From Doryteuthis pealeii (taxonomy: Eukaryota; Mollusca; Cephalopoda; Myopsida; Loliginidae), in contig CM042151.1 of NCBI GenBank assembly GCA_023376005.1, forward strand, positions 78,626,944 through 78,690,943: a stretch of DNA of 64,000 nt, in the 5' to 3' direction. Under the pieces are notes generated by a model. That model was not told the DNA's origin and searched no databases. It saw only the letters and a list, made by a program, of their open reading frames with translations. The position numbers and the translations under genes were made by a program. Positions within the stretch are counted from its first letter, which is position 1. Every line of letters begins with the position of its first letter. Of this stretch, positions 21,746 through 31,846 are shown in pieces.

Positions 21746-22330
21746 TATACTCCAATTGATATATTTAAAATCTTTTAAAACCAAAGTTTTACAGATTGTA
21801 ATTTTCCTATGAACTATTTTTGTGTAATTTGAAATTTCTATCCCAAGTTAAATGAGAAAAAGGAAGTGTCTTTTTTTTTCATGTTAATGCTTAGATTTGA
21901 GATTTAAAATAAGATTAGACTAGCTGTGTGAGTACTATTGTATGATTGCACCACTGTATGGCCACTTGCCTCCCATTTCATGAACAATCAAAGTAAGAAG
22001 AGAAAGACATCCTAGACACTGCTAGATAAGTAAGGATGAACTTATAAGCAATGTTCTCCAATGGAATCCTACACATGGACACACCAGTTTTGGCTGACCA
22101 GGAAAAAAACGTACATTCATCAGCTCTGTGCAAACATTGGGTGTTGTCTAGACAACATACCAAGAGAAATGGCCAATAGGGATTGATAGTAAGACAGAAT
22201 CAAGGGAATCTGTGCTGTCAGCATGTCTTGTTGATGATGACAATTTGTTAAAATGAAATGATTTTTTGATTTTTATTTAGTTATTTCATATTGTTGTTAA
22301 TTTAATAGCAATTTTTTAAGTAACTTGGTC
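21746..22330. other. No gene recognised
   Basis: AT-rich; a minus-strand open frame of 61 codons at 21978-22163 has no recognisable motif. Confidence 0.35.
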
Positions 22331-22452
22331 CACTAAGCTTAGCTTAGACATGGCACAAGGCCAGAAGTATTGGGTATGCAATGAGAATCAAACTCACTTA
22401 CAATGGTCTGCAAATCTAGCTGGCAAACCATTACACCATCTGAGGTGCCCAG
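22331..22452 (-). repeat. tRNA-related repeat, family S3, minus strand
   Basis: On the minus strand: GATGGTGTAATGGTTTGCCA (A box region), 'agtgagtttgattctcattg' (B box), then 'tggccttgtgccatg' and 'ctaagctaagcttag'. A second copy is at 57445-57555. Confidence 0.7.
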
Positions 22453-22544
22453 GGAAAAAATATATGAACATTTTAAATCATAATTTTAATTTTTTTGTTA
22501 ACCATAATTTATTCATTAATGACAAAAAGAGTGACTACATGTAT

Positions 22545-22716
22545 TAATGCTCTTGGGAAAGGTATGAATTCATCTTTCTACCCCCCCCCCCAGCTATGGG
22601 TAAATAGTAGAACAAACCGGGCCCCTTTGCGTTGGCTAGACAACCAATCTAGAAGGAAAACTCTGAATTTAAACAAGTTTTACTCAGCTTAAAATTGATT
22701 TTGTGCTACATCCTCC
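22545..22716 (+). repeat. SINE S2, lacking the tRNA-like head
   Basis: From 'aatgctcttgggaaaggtat' through 'agctatgggtaaatagtag' to 'tgctacatcctccccatg'. A shorter echo follows at 22726-22790. Confidence 0.7.
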
Positions 22717-22799
22717 CCATGTACTAATACCCTTGGGAAAGACAGGAATCCACCTATTCATCACCCTCCCCCAGCTGGCACAGAAGTGACCAAGGATAA

Positions 22800-23500
22800 C
22801 AATTATTTGGACATTTACCATTGGACTCTTAGAGAGACACCTCTGCTTTGATAGCAAAGAATAATGATAAGTCTTAAAAATTTCTCAACTTTTTTTTCTC
22901 TTGGCAAGAATTTCAAAATGAAAATTTGTTAATATCACACTAAATCTTTTATTGATAAGAATTTCTTTAACCCTTTATCTACCAGAGCACCTCAAACTGC
23001 TTGACAATCAAAATCCCAGACCCCTCCCACCCAAAAATGAAAAAAAACACCTGAGATTGTCAGCTCTTAGAAAATGGTTTTGAGTTTAAAAAGAGAAATG
23101 AATTAAATGAATACATTTCTATTCAGTAGTAAAGGATCAGCGATATGGTAATAGCTTGTAAACCATTTCACAACACTTTTGCAGATGGCAGTGATAGATA
23201 AAGGGTTAAAAAATAAATTTAATCTGTAGGCAACTGGCACAAAAGTGACCAAGGATACAATTATTTGGACACTCATCATCAGACTATATCCTTGAATTCT
23301 TAGAGAGACCTTTCTGTTTTGATAGCAAAAAACAAAAATACATATAAAATGGTACAATAATTTACAAAATTATCTTTCTCTTGGCCAGGCTTTCAAAATA
23401 AAAGTTCGCTGATGTCATACTACATTTTTTACTGATATAAATTACTTGAAAAAATAAAAAATATATAAGTAAATAAAATCATCACATATAACAAAACATG
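22800..23500. repeat. Imperfect direct repeat, no gene
   Basis: About 22772-22950 and 23228-23430 share 'ggcacagaagtgaccaagga' variants, 'acaattatttggaca', 'cttagagaga' and 'ctcttggc', so a block of about 180 bp is duplicated about 450 bp apart. Confidence 0.55.
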
Positions 23501-23525
23501 GAGTTCCTGTGTTTTAAACATCTCC

Positions 23526-24105
23526 ACATTGGATGGTAAGCCTCTCAAATTAGTAGTTAGTTGTAATTAGTTATATTTTCAATCTCAGTTTAAAGTTAAA
23601 CTGTTTCAATTAATTCAATCAAAGACCATATTAATTCACTACAAAAATTTCTCTTACATTAACAATACATTTAAACCATGCTATTAGTTTAACCTTATGT
23701 TGGCATCCTTCATAAGGTTAAACCAATAGGATGAAAATATAACTAATTACAACTAACTACTAATTTGAGAGGCTTACCATCCAATTTTGGGCCAGGTTAG
23801 CTCAGTCGGTAGAGTGTTTGGTTAGAAACCACAAGGTTCCTAGTTCGATACTGGCCCTTGCTAACTCAGCGAATGAGTAGCACAGGTATCTGTGTGGTAA
23901 ACTGAGGAGCTGATGCTAAGATAATCTCCTTGGTCTCGCACCATTGAAAAGGGGATAGACTCCCTTGCTGTCTGGCTGATATCGACATTAGGCCGCCCCA
24001 ACGACTTTACTTACTTACCATCCAATGTGGAGAGTTATATTTTCAATCTCAGTTTAAAGTTAAATTGTTTCAATTAATTCAATCAAAGACCATATTAATT
24101 GACTA
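23526..24105. repeat. Inverted-repeat element, split by a SINE
   Basis: Left arm (23526-23582: CACATTGGATGGTAAGCCTC, 'tagttagttgtaattagtta') pairs with right arm (23731-23785 plus 24020-24032 across the SINE). After the right arm the internal segment 'gttatattttcaatctcag' starts again (24033-24105), so the loop sequence is also present as a direct repeat. The solo LTR at 24106 then interrupts that second copy. Confidence 0.8.
23786..24013 (+). repeat. Full-length SINE S1 with 13-bp target duplication
   Basis: Flanked on both sides by CTTACCATCCAAT (23773-23785 and 24014-24026). Head GGTTAGCTCAGTCGGTAGAG, B box 'ggttcctagttcgatactgg', tail 'cgactttacttactta'. This defines the S1 ends precisely. 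Confidence 0.93.
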
Positions 24106-24752
24106 TGTTATAACAGAAATAGAATTCTCTCTTGATTCACAATTTTTACTAACACAATGCATCCACTCACCAACAAAATAAATTTAAAAAACAAAACAAC
24201 AAAACACTTTGGAAAGAACATAAGTTACTGACATCAACAGATGTTAACCCCATGACAGCGAAAATGAAATGAACAAAAAACAAAAGTTCTACGCATAGCC
24301 TCCAGCAAAACTTCCGGTTAAAAAACAAAATTTATAAACAATTAAAAATATTTTCTATTTAATGTTTTTCAACCAATAAAAAATCTTCCCTGCAAAACCC
24401 TTCAAAGGCTTTCTCGAGCCTCTCAACTGTTATATATACAGCCGACTTAAAGTCAAAACTTCAGTTAATCGTAGACAGTCAGAGCCGACACATCAGGCTG
24501 AGATAAAGGAACCACCATACTATATCTACACCACACCCTGCGTCACACCATACTATACCCACACCACACCTCGCATCACGCAGAGCCAGAACTGACTTTC
24601 AACCCCACACCTGTCCTCATTTCACCAAGCAGTGAAAAGGAATCATCATCTCAACAATTTCAGCTTTTGTTTATTTTAAATAAACAAAATTAATCCAAAC
24701 CTTCTCGTCTATTTTTTCTTTTGCAAACCATACGCATTTTTGGGATATTACA
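24106..24752 (+). mobile_element. Solo LTR (647 bp) with 4-bp target duplication
   Basis: Starts TGTTATAAC and ends GATATTACA, and is flanked by ACTA on both sides (24102-24105 and 24753-24756). The host sequence 'ttaattgactat' before it continues as 'ctataaaagtttctcttac' after it, matching the uninterrupted version at 23630-23655. A TATA box (TATATATA, about 24431) and a polyadenylation signal (AATAAA, about 24680) lie in the expected order for an LTR promoter and terminator. No internal gag-pol sequence adjoins it, so it is a solo LTR from recombination between two LTRs. Confidence 0.85.
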
Positions 24753-25307
24753 ACTATAAAAGTTTCTCTTACATTAAAAACACATTTAAACCACAAAATT
24801 TGTAGCCTGAACATTGTGTTAATATACAATAAAGATGAGGACAATAGTCCAAGATATCAAAATTATTCATGTCGAGTCTCATCTCATAAATACATATAAG
24901 TATAAGGGTTGACATGCCGTAAAAGCCAACCAACCAACATACGAAGTTTAAAATTTGATATATCTAGTGTTTTTTTGCACCTTGAAAACTGATTTAAAGT
25001 GCTTAGATGGTTCTAAAATTTACTGTGCATATTATTTTTTTATCTTAGAGGTCTAATAAGACTTTAAACTCTGTGAATCTTATTCCATTTTATATTCCAT
25101 GTTCCCAATTTTAAGAGGTTTGGTCTTATATATCAAGTTATATGAGATCAGACATCAGTGTCATACACTTGCCAAGAAGAAGAAATATTCCAAAATGTAA
25201 ACAATTGAGAATTTCCCTTGCACCAGTTATGAACACATAAATTAATACAAACTACAAATGTACCATTCTCTCATAATACTTATCATTTTTAGAATGTAGT
25301 AATGTCT
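24753..25307. other. No gene recognised
   Basis: A short minus-strand family R head piece ('gttgacatgccgtaaaa', about 24908-24925) is present. A similar piece is at about 10275-10295. Confidence 0.4.
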
Positions 25308-25418
25308 CATGAAGCTATTAAAATAAAAATTTAGGGGTTGGTTTCCAGGAATCAGGACTGCTGTGGTAATATTATATACTCACATTGACATCGAGTATAT
25401 AATTGGTGAGAGTGAGAC

Positions 25419-25420
<2 letters not shown>

Positions 25421-25460
<40 letters not shown>
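25421..25460. repeat. (GA)n microsatellite in copy 1
   Basis: About 20 GA units; copy 2 has a longer run at 29405-29469. Confidence 0.9.
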
Positions 25461-25466
<6 letters not shown>

Positions 25467-26240
25467 GGATGATACTGTTCAGAGAGATGATAGAGAGACA
25501 GATTAGAGACTTACTTGGAGATGAGTTGGTCTACTTTATAACTTGTTTGTGTTGATTCTTTTGCTTCTTCTTCTTAACTAAGGACTGATTTCTTCTTCTG
25601 GGCTTTTTCTTGTTTTCAATTAAATGAACTAACAAGACATTTTTGTTGCTTGATCAAGCTTTTTATTTTATCTAGCTCATATCACCGTGCGGGGAGACCA
25701 ACCTCATAGCACGTCTAAACTCTTTGATGGCCGGGCTGAATCTAAAAACTAAAACTAATCTTATGTTTCTCATAGCAAGATTCGCACTCTTCAAGGATAA
25801 AGGGGTGACCAACTGTCACTGATAAATTTCCACTGGCTCCTCTGAATTCAAAGTTAATGGCCTTTATTCTCGCTACAGGGTCTGCCAACAATTTATGACA
25901 CCCATAAATTGTTACACTGTCCACATATTTAAAACAAGGCACATTATATCTTGTGATTGGAATTGTGCTGATTAAAAGTTTTAAAATACTTCTCCTCTTT
26001 TATTTGTCAAATGAGATCAGATATCATTGCCATACATCTGTCAAAAAGAAGAAATATTCCAAAATAGAACCAATCAAGAATTTCCCTTAGCTAATTTCAT
26101 TGCACCAGCAAAGAACCCATAATTCATAACAATCTTTTTGTTCCTAATTTTTTTCTCCATTTTGTTACCATTCACTCTCTCACTTGAAATAAACATATAA
26201 CTTTCATAAATGATATTGTAATTGTTTGTGTATAACACAC

Positions 26241-26609
26241 TGTTGGAATTTTAGTATATAAGGCTTGTGGTAAATGCCTACTTGTACTTATAGACTCGCC
26301 GACTACCATGTGATCAATTTCTTGTCCAATCACTGGCAGTGCTCTGCTGCTGATATTATTATTTATACTGGCTGATTCTAATCTTAGCTCATTACTACTT
26401 GGATCTTCTTGGACGACGGACCAAAAGGATTCTATACCACAGGACTTATTGACTTACCAAAGGATTCTATACCACAGGACTTATTCACTTACCAAAGGAT
26501 TCTATATCACAGGACTTATTCACTTACCAAAGGATTCTATAACTCGGGACTTACTTATTTACTTTAAGTTCTTTACAACTGACCAAGGATGGTGGCCAGA
26601 TACTTAACA
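26241..26609 (+). mobile_element. LTR-like insertion unique to copy 1, with internal tandem repeat
   Basis: Starts TGTTGGAATTTTAG and ends ACTTAACA. Copy 2 has the uninterrupted site (about 30531-30545: 'cataacacacactcaag'), so this is an insertion; the exact CA-rich target duplication is ambiguous. TATA-like AGTATATAAGG lies near the start. Positions 26422-26555 hold four units of about 36 bp built on AAAGGATTCTATACCACAGG and 'acttattcacttacc'. Confidence 0.8.
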
Positions 26610-29233
26610 CCCACACTCAAGTATAAAAAGCACGAATGAAATACTAGTACTGATAGTGGTTGTGTCAGTATAAAAAAATTGAAAGATCAATGAAATAAAG
26701 CCAATCTAGTGAGCAACAATGGTGTATAGTTATGATTATAGTCCTTATTAGTAATAACAATATAAGAGGAAGCATTAATATTAATTCTTATAATTATTAT
26801 TACTAGTGGCAAGTATAAATAGTATTGTGAGTAGTATATTCATCATTATCATCAAGTTGTACTTACAGCATGGGTTCCCTTGTTTAGCTCTTGTCATCCG
26901 TTTCTGTCGATCATCCTCTTAGTAATAATTCTAACTAGTATTATTCGTAGTTTAATAGTTTAAGATCATTATCAGATACAAATATTTACAGTTCATGACA
27001 TCCTTGGATGAAATTCTGGAAAAGAAATTCTCATGTATGCACTGAATTTTTAGAATTTGTATCTGCTAAATTTAACCAAAATTTAGCATTTGTCCAACTT
27101 TTTATCAGTTCATACTGATTAAAAATAAGAATTTAAGACAATTATTTAAGCATTTTCATGCAGAAATAAATAAAGTTTGTGGTGAACTTAAAATTACATT
27201 AGGAGGAATAAAAATGTTTAAAAAAAACCATTCCAGTAGCTTTTTCTCTGTAACGGCATAGATAGATTAACTTGAATTATAAATATAAATTTCAGTCATC
27301 CCATTCTGAATATTGAGGATGTGGTCAGAAAATAAGTTAATTATATAGTTCTTGTGTATAATATGCGACTTAACTTTTGGGCAGAAAAGTTTGGGAAAAT
27401 AGTGCATCTTATACACAAATAATCTATTAATAATGGAGATTCGCTTCCGGTTTTTGTCTGTAACAAAAATTACATCACTGCTTAGTCACGGCTTACGTCA
27501 CATTACCCAAAATCGTCATAACATAGAATAAATACACTCAAAATTTGAACATGCAACATTAGACAGTCCTCATTGTTTTTAAAACAAGTTTTAAGAAATA
27601 CATGACTGGCATTATATATCTATATATAGTTTGTTTTATTTTAATACATGTTTAAAGTTTACATTTCAAATTGTTTTATTTTTTAATCCTTTAATGAATT
27701 TGATGATTTTACTTACTTAGGGTACAAACTCGGTGACATTGAACTTTTTACTCCCACCCATCAGGCAATATGTTTCACAAATCTATTTTTACATTGCCCG
27801 GAGTGCGTTTTTTTATTTTGTACTAGTTACAATAATATCAAAGCATTCCCTCATTGTATATTTTTCCAAACTTACATAAACACTGACCAAACAGATATAA
27901 TTTTCCTCTCCAGAGAGCAAAAAATAAGAACTGTGATTCACCAGAAAATGAAAAATAACATCTAATCAATTTCTTTGTGCTCAGCAAAATTTCAAATTGC
28001 ACAAATGAAGTGCAGTAGATTTTACAACGATTACTTGGGTGTCCCAAAATCAAATACTTCCTTGAAGGAAGGAATCTTTCTCTATACACTAATTACAAAC
28101 ACCCAACTTATGCCTTCTGATAAACAGTGACAAATGCAAGCCTAGAAAATATTCCCCACAATTTACGTCAGATGTAAAACATGTGTCAAGTGATGGGTCT
28201 TCGTTCTTATATATGGGCTTGTTTCTTCTTGTGTGAAAAATGTTCCTTCAATTATCTTCTATGGTAACCCATGCTGATTAAAAACAAGACTGCAACTCTT
28301 TGTCAACAATATTTATTTTGGCCATGATAATCTAGCAGTCATCAATGCAAAGACAGAGAGGTTATTATGGCAACAGAATTGGCCTGATTAGATACAATAA
28401 GTTTGTGATTCTCACGCCTGTCAACTGTCAGCTTTGGGGAAGAATAAGCTAAATAGAGCCTGTGTTGTGTGATAGCTTTGCTAGACTCTTTTAGGGTTGA
28501 CTTCGCTGACTCTTCTCTCTTCAACTATTCACCCCTTCTTTTATAATTACCATTAATCAGCTGATTATTTTTTTACATCATATTCTAATTCCAATGTATA
28601 TTCTTATATTGTATTCGTATAAGTAGATAAGAATTTAGGCAAACAATCCAACATTCCACTCTAGAATTTTTCTGATGGGATTTCAAAAAACAATTTCTCT
28701 GATGGAATTTCAACAAACAATTTAAACAACTGCATTCCAAATAGATCCTTTCTTTCAAAATATTTATTTCTTTCCTCTCCACCCATAATTTACTTTTACT
28801 AAAACTGATCCTTTTGCAAACCTTAATTATCCAAGGCCCCTAATAACCTAACACATGTATCCAGCAAAGACAATACCATTGAAAAGACAATACCATTGCA
28901 GATGAATTATCAGAATTATCAACATTGCCATATAATAATTAAGGGAGAGCAGACAAAATACTGTAATGAATAAAAACTAGGGCCTCATCAAAACTCATAT
29001 ATCCACACCATTTGGTGCACAGATACATTCTATGACTTAACAACAACTGGGATGAAACTTATGAAAAAACAAGTTTTTAATTTTTTGAGAGAAACAAAAT
29101 AAGTAGAATTTACAGCCTAGTGTAATTTTTGATTTATTTTTACACAGATTTTTTTTTCTGTGTATCAATGATTTTAATGTCAGGTCTAAGAAAAAATTTG
29201 CAATAATTTAAAAGAAATAAACTTACTCAGATT

Positions 29234-29293
29234 GTCCCTAGTGGCAGGGGAAGATAATTCAGATGGATTTCTGACAGCCCACAGGGCGGGCAT
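29234..29293 (+). repeat. 3' end of family R exactly at the duplication joint
   Basis: 'ccctagtggcaggggaaga', 'taattcagatgga' and 'cagcccacagggcggg' match the last 60 bases of the complete family R element (31785-31846). Copy 1 ends on one side and copy 2 begins on the other. Confidence 0.85.
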
Positions 29294-29402
29294 CATGAAG
29301 CTATTAAAAAAAAATTTAGGGTTGGTTTCCAGGAATCAGGACTGCTGTGGTAATATTATATACTCACATTGACATCGAGTATATAATTGGTGAGAGTGAG
29401 AC

Positions 29403-29404
<2 letters not shown>

Positions 29405-29469
<65 letters not shown>
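29405..29469. repeat. (GA)n microsatellite in copy 2
   Basis: Over 30 GA units, longer than the partner run in copy 1. Confidence 0.95.
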
Positions 29470-29474
<5 letters not shown>

Positions 29475-30047
29475 GGATGATACTGTTCAGAGAGATTATA
29501 GAGAGACAGATTAGAGACTTACTTGGGGATGAGTTGGTCTACTTTATAACTTGTTTATGTGTTGATTCTTTTGCTTCTTCTTCTTAACTAAGGACTGATT
29601 CCTTTTTCTTCTGGGCTTTTTCTTGTTTTCAATTAAATGAACTAACAAGACATTTTTGTTGCTTGATCAAGCTTTTTATTTTATCTAGCTCATATCAGCA
29701 TGCAAGGAGACCAGCCTCATAGCACATCTAAGCTCTTTGACGGCCGGGCTAAATCTAAAAACTAAAACTAATCACGTTTCTCATAGCGAGGTTCATGCTT
29801 TCAGGGGTCAAGGGGTCACCAGCTGTCACTGGTAAATTTCCACTGGCTCCTCTGAGTTCAAAGTTAACAGCCCCTATTCTCGCTACAGGGTCTGCCAACA
29901 ATTTATGACACCCATAAATTGTTACACTGTCCACATATCTAAAACAAGGCACATTATATCTTGTGATTGGAATTGTACTGATTAAAAGTTTTAAAAGACT
30001 TCTCCTCTCTTATTTGTCAAATGAGATCAGACATCATTGCCATACAT

Positions 30048-30339
30048 TGTTGGGAATTTAATAACTTAATCCCACAGAAAAAAGAGACATATCTTTTTGT
30101 CTTTAGCAAGCACAGTTATTCATTGAGACACCTTCCATTGTATTAATGAGGCAACACATTACGACTGCTTTTCATAACACGAGGTGTTTTATTTATTTAA
30201 AAACAATGACTGAAATTAATAGGTCAAAGGGCAAGTAACTCACCCGTACAATAAATGGATTAGGGCAGATAACTTCTGACCCTTATTATTATTAGAGTCT
30301 GTTAGTGTTAATTTGTACTGACTAAAGTGAATTTCAACA
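30048..30339 (+). mobile_element. Solo LTR (292 bp) unique to copy 2, 5-bp target duplication
   Basis: Starts TGTTGGGAATTT, ends GTGAATTTCAACA, flanked by TACAT on both sides (30043-30047 and 30340-30344). Copy 1 shows the empty site ('gccatacatctgtcaaaaag'). AATAAA occurs inside. The start TGTTGG.AATTT resembles the copy 1 LTR, but the bodies differ. Confidence 0.9.
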
Positions 30340-30713
30340 TACATCTGTCAAAAAGAAGAAATATTCCAAAATAGAAGCAATCAAGAATTTCCCTTTGGCT
30401 AATTTCATTACACCAGCAAAGAACCCATAAGAATTCATAACAATCTTTTTGTTTCTAATTCTTCTTGTTACCATTCACTCTCTCACTTGAAATAAACATA
30501 TAACTTTCATAAATGATATTGTAATTGTTTGTGCATAACACACACTCAAGTATAAAAAGTATGAATGAAATACTAGTACTGATAGTGGTTGTGTTGATAT
30601 GAAAAAATTGAAAGATCAATGAAATAAAGCCAATCTAGGGAGCAAGAGTGGGGTATAATTATGATTATAGTTCTTAATTAGTAATAACAATATAAGATGA
30701 AGCATTAATATTA

Positions 30714-31846
30714 GTTTGGTTTGGTTTGTTTTGTTTTACGGCATATCAACCTCAGTGGGTCATTTAATGCCGATAAAGTTTTGAAATAAATCAATTCTTA
30801 ATGGATAATACATTTTTTTATAAATACATTTTTCTATTTAACCCATAGATGGGACCCTAACAGGTACTACCACTCCGGTTCCGAGTGGACCAGGGAGCAA
30901 TGGTGATGAAAGGGTGCTCCAAATTCCCCAAACCTCCGAAACTGGAACCTCACCATCAGATAGAGTTTAACGTCATTCCCAGGACATGTAGATCCGCAGC
31001 CACCGCCTTCTAGCACCCATATGATAAAAAGTGGTTGGGGCTTGCCATAAGGGCAATAGGTTTGGGAAAATCATAAAGGTGCTAGGGCTTGACATGACCA
31101 GCCGATTGATCGGAGGGGGCCGCTCGTCTGGCCCAAGATAGGGCCAAAGTGGACTATTGCATGTCATGAACTGCTCATCCACCTGAGCTCTATCCTTAAG
31201 CATCACGGGTAGCCACCCACGGCCAACAGGTGGCCCTATTGGGGGAGTCTTACCCCTCTGCAGAGGTGCAGTCGGTGCATTCTAATGCCCCAGCCTAAAA
31301 GTATTTACAGGTTCGAAGGAGCTTTTATTTCTCCGTAGTTGAAGGCAAATTGTCGGACAAAAAAAGAACAACACAAAAGTAAATGCAGACACTGTATTGA
31401 CATAAAATTACATAAAATGTTGCAAATTTATTGGTATTTGCTACCAGACTCATCTGTGGAGGGATTTCTTGTAGTACTGGGGATAACACAGTTTTCTTCT
31501 CGTCGGTGGGAAATGTAGTTAAGACGCTTCCTCTCGGTAGTTGTTTTTCCTTTGGTCAGTGTGCGTTCGTACCGGCCTTTCTATAGTATACTGGTGCGGT
31601 GCCTTAGAATCTGGTTGTAAGTTTCTTATGATAAATGGACCCTGTTTTGGGACTAAATGAGTGAGAGTGTTTGTTTTTATGTCTCTCGTTGTTAACGGAT
31701 CCCTGATAAGTATGTCCGTCCCGGACGAGGGCCCACAGACTAGTGCTGGGGTTTTGATTCTCGCGCCAATATCCCATTGGCGATTTGTCCCCCTAGTGGC
31801 AGGGGAAGATAATTCAGATGGAATTTCTGACAAGCCCACAGGGCGG
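30714..31846 (+). mobile_element. Complete family R element, 12-bp target duplication
   Basis: Flanked by GCATTAATATTA on both sides (30702-30713 and 31847-31858), and copy 1 of the duplication shows the empty site near 26775. The 1133-bp element starts GTTTGGTTTGGTTTGTTTTG, continues 'acggcatatcaacctcagtg' and ends 'gcccacagggcgg', with no poly(A). A minus-strand frame (31519-31887) includes HLVPKQGPFIIRNLQPDSK, faintly like the end of an LTR-retrotransposon integrase; this is a weak resemblance. Truncated relatives occur at about ten places in the window. A variable-length target duplication and a shared 3' end suggest target-primed retroposition; the class is not settled. Confidence 0.8.

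Larger units (their letters stand above)
25308..29233 (+). repeat. Segmental duplication, copy 1
   Basis: Starts CATGAAGCTATTAAAATAAA and ends 'acttactcagatt'. Copy 2 (29294-34184) repeats it in the same order and orientation with very high identity: a 60-codon minus open frame at 28342-28524 differs from its partner at 33297-33479 by one residue. Copy 1 alone has the LTR at 26241-26609 and about 130 bp near 28055-28190. I recognise no gene inside; a 65-codon minus frame beginning at 25942 (YVDSVTIYGCHKLLADPVAR) is present in both copies. Confidence 0.9.

Noticed and set aside
23786..24013. True tRNA gene at the S1 SINE heads (also 6231, 10521, 14484, 46311)
   Set aside because: A and B boxes are present, but the acceptor and anticodon stems do not fold properly, and the sequence continues into the shared SINE body and tail.
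28342..28524. 60-codon frame conserved between the two duplicated units
   Set aside because: Conservation reflects the recent duplication of the whole unit, not selection on the frame; it has no motif.
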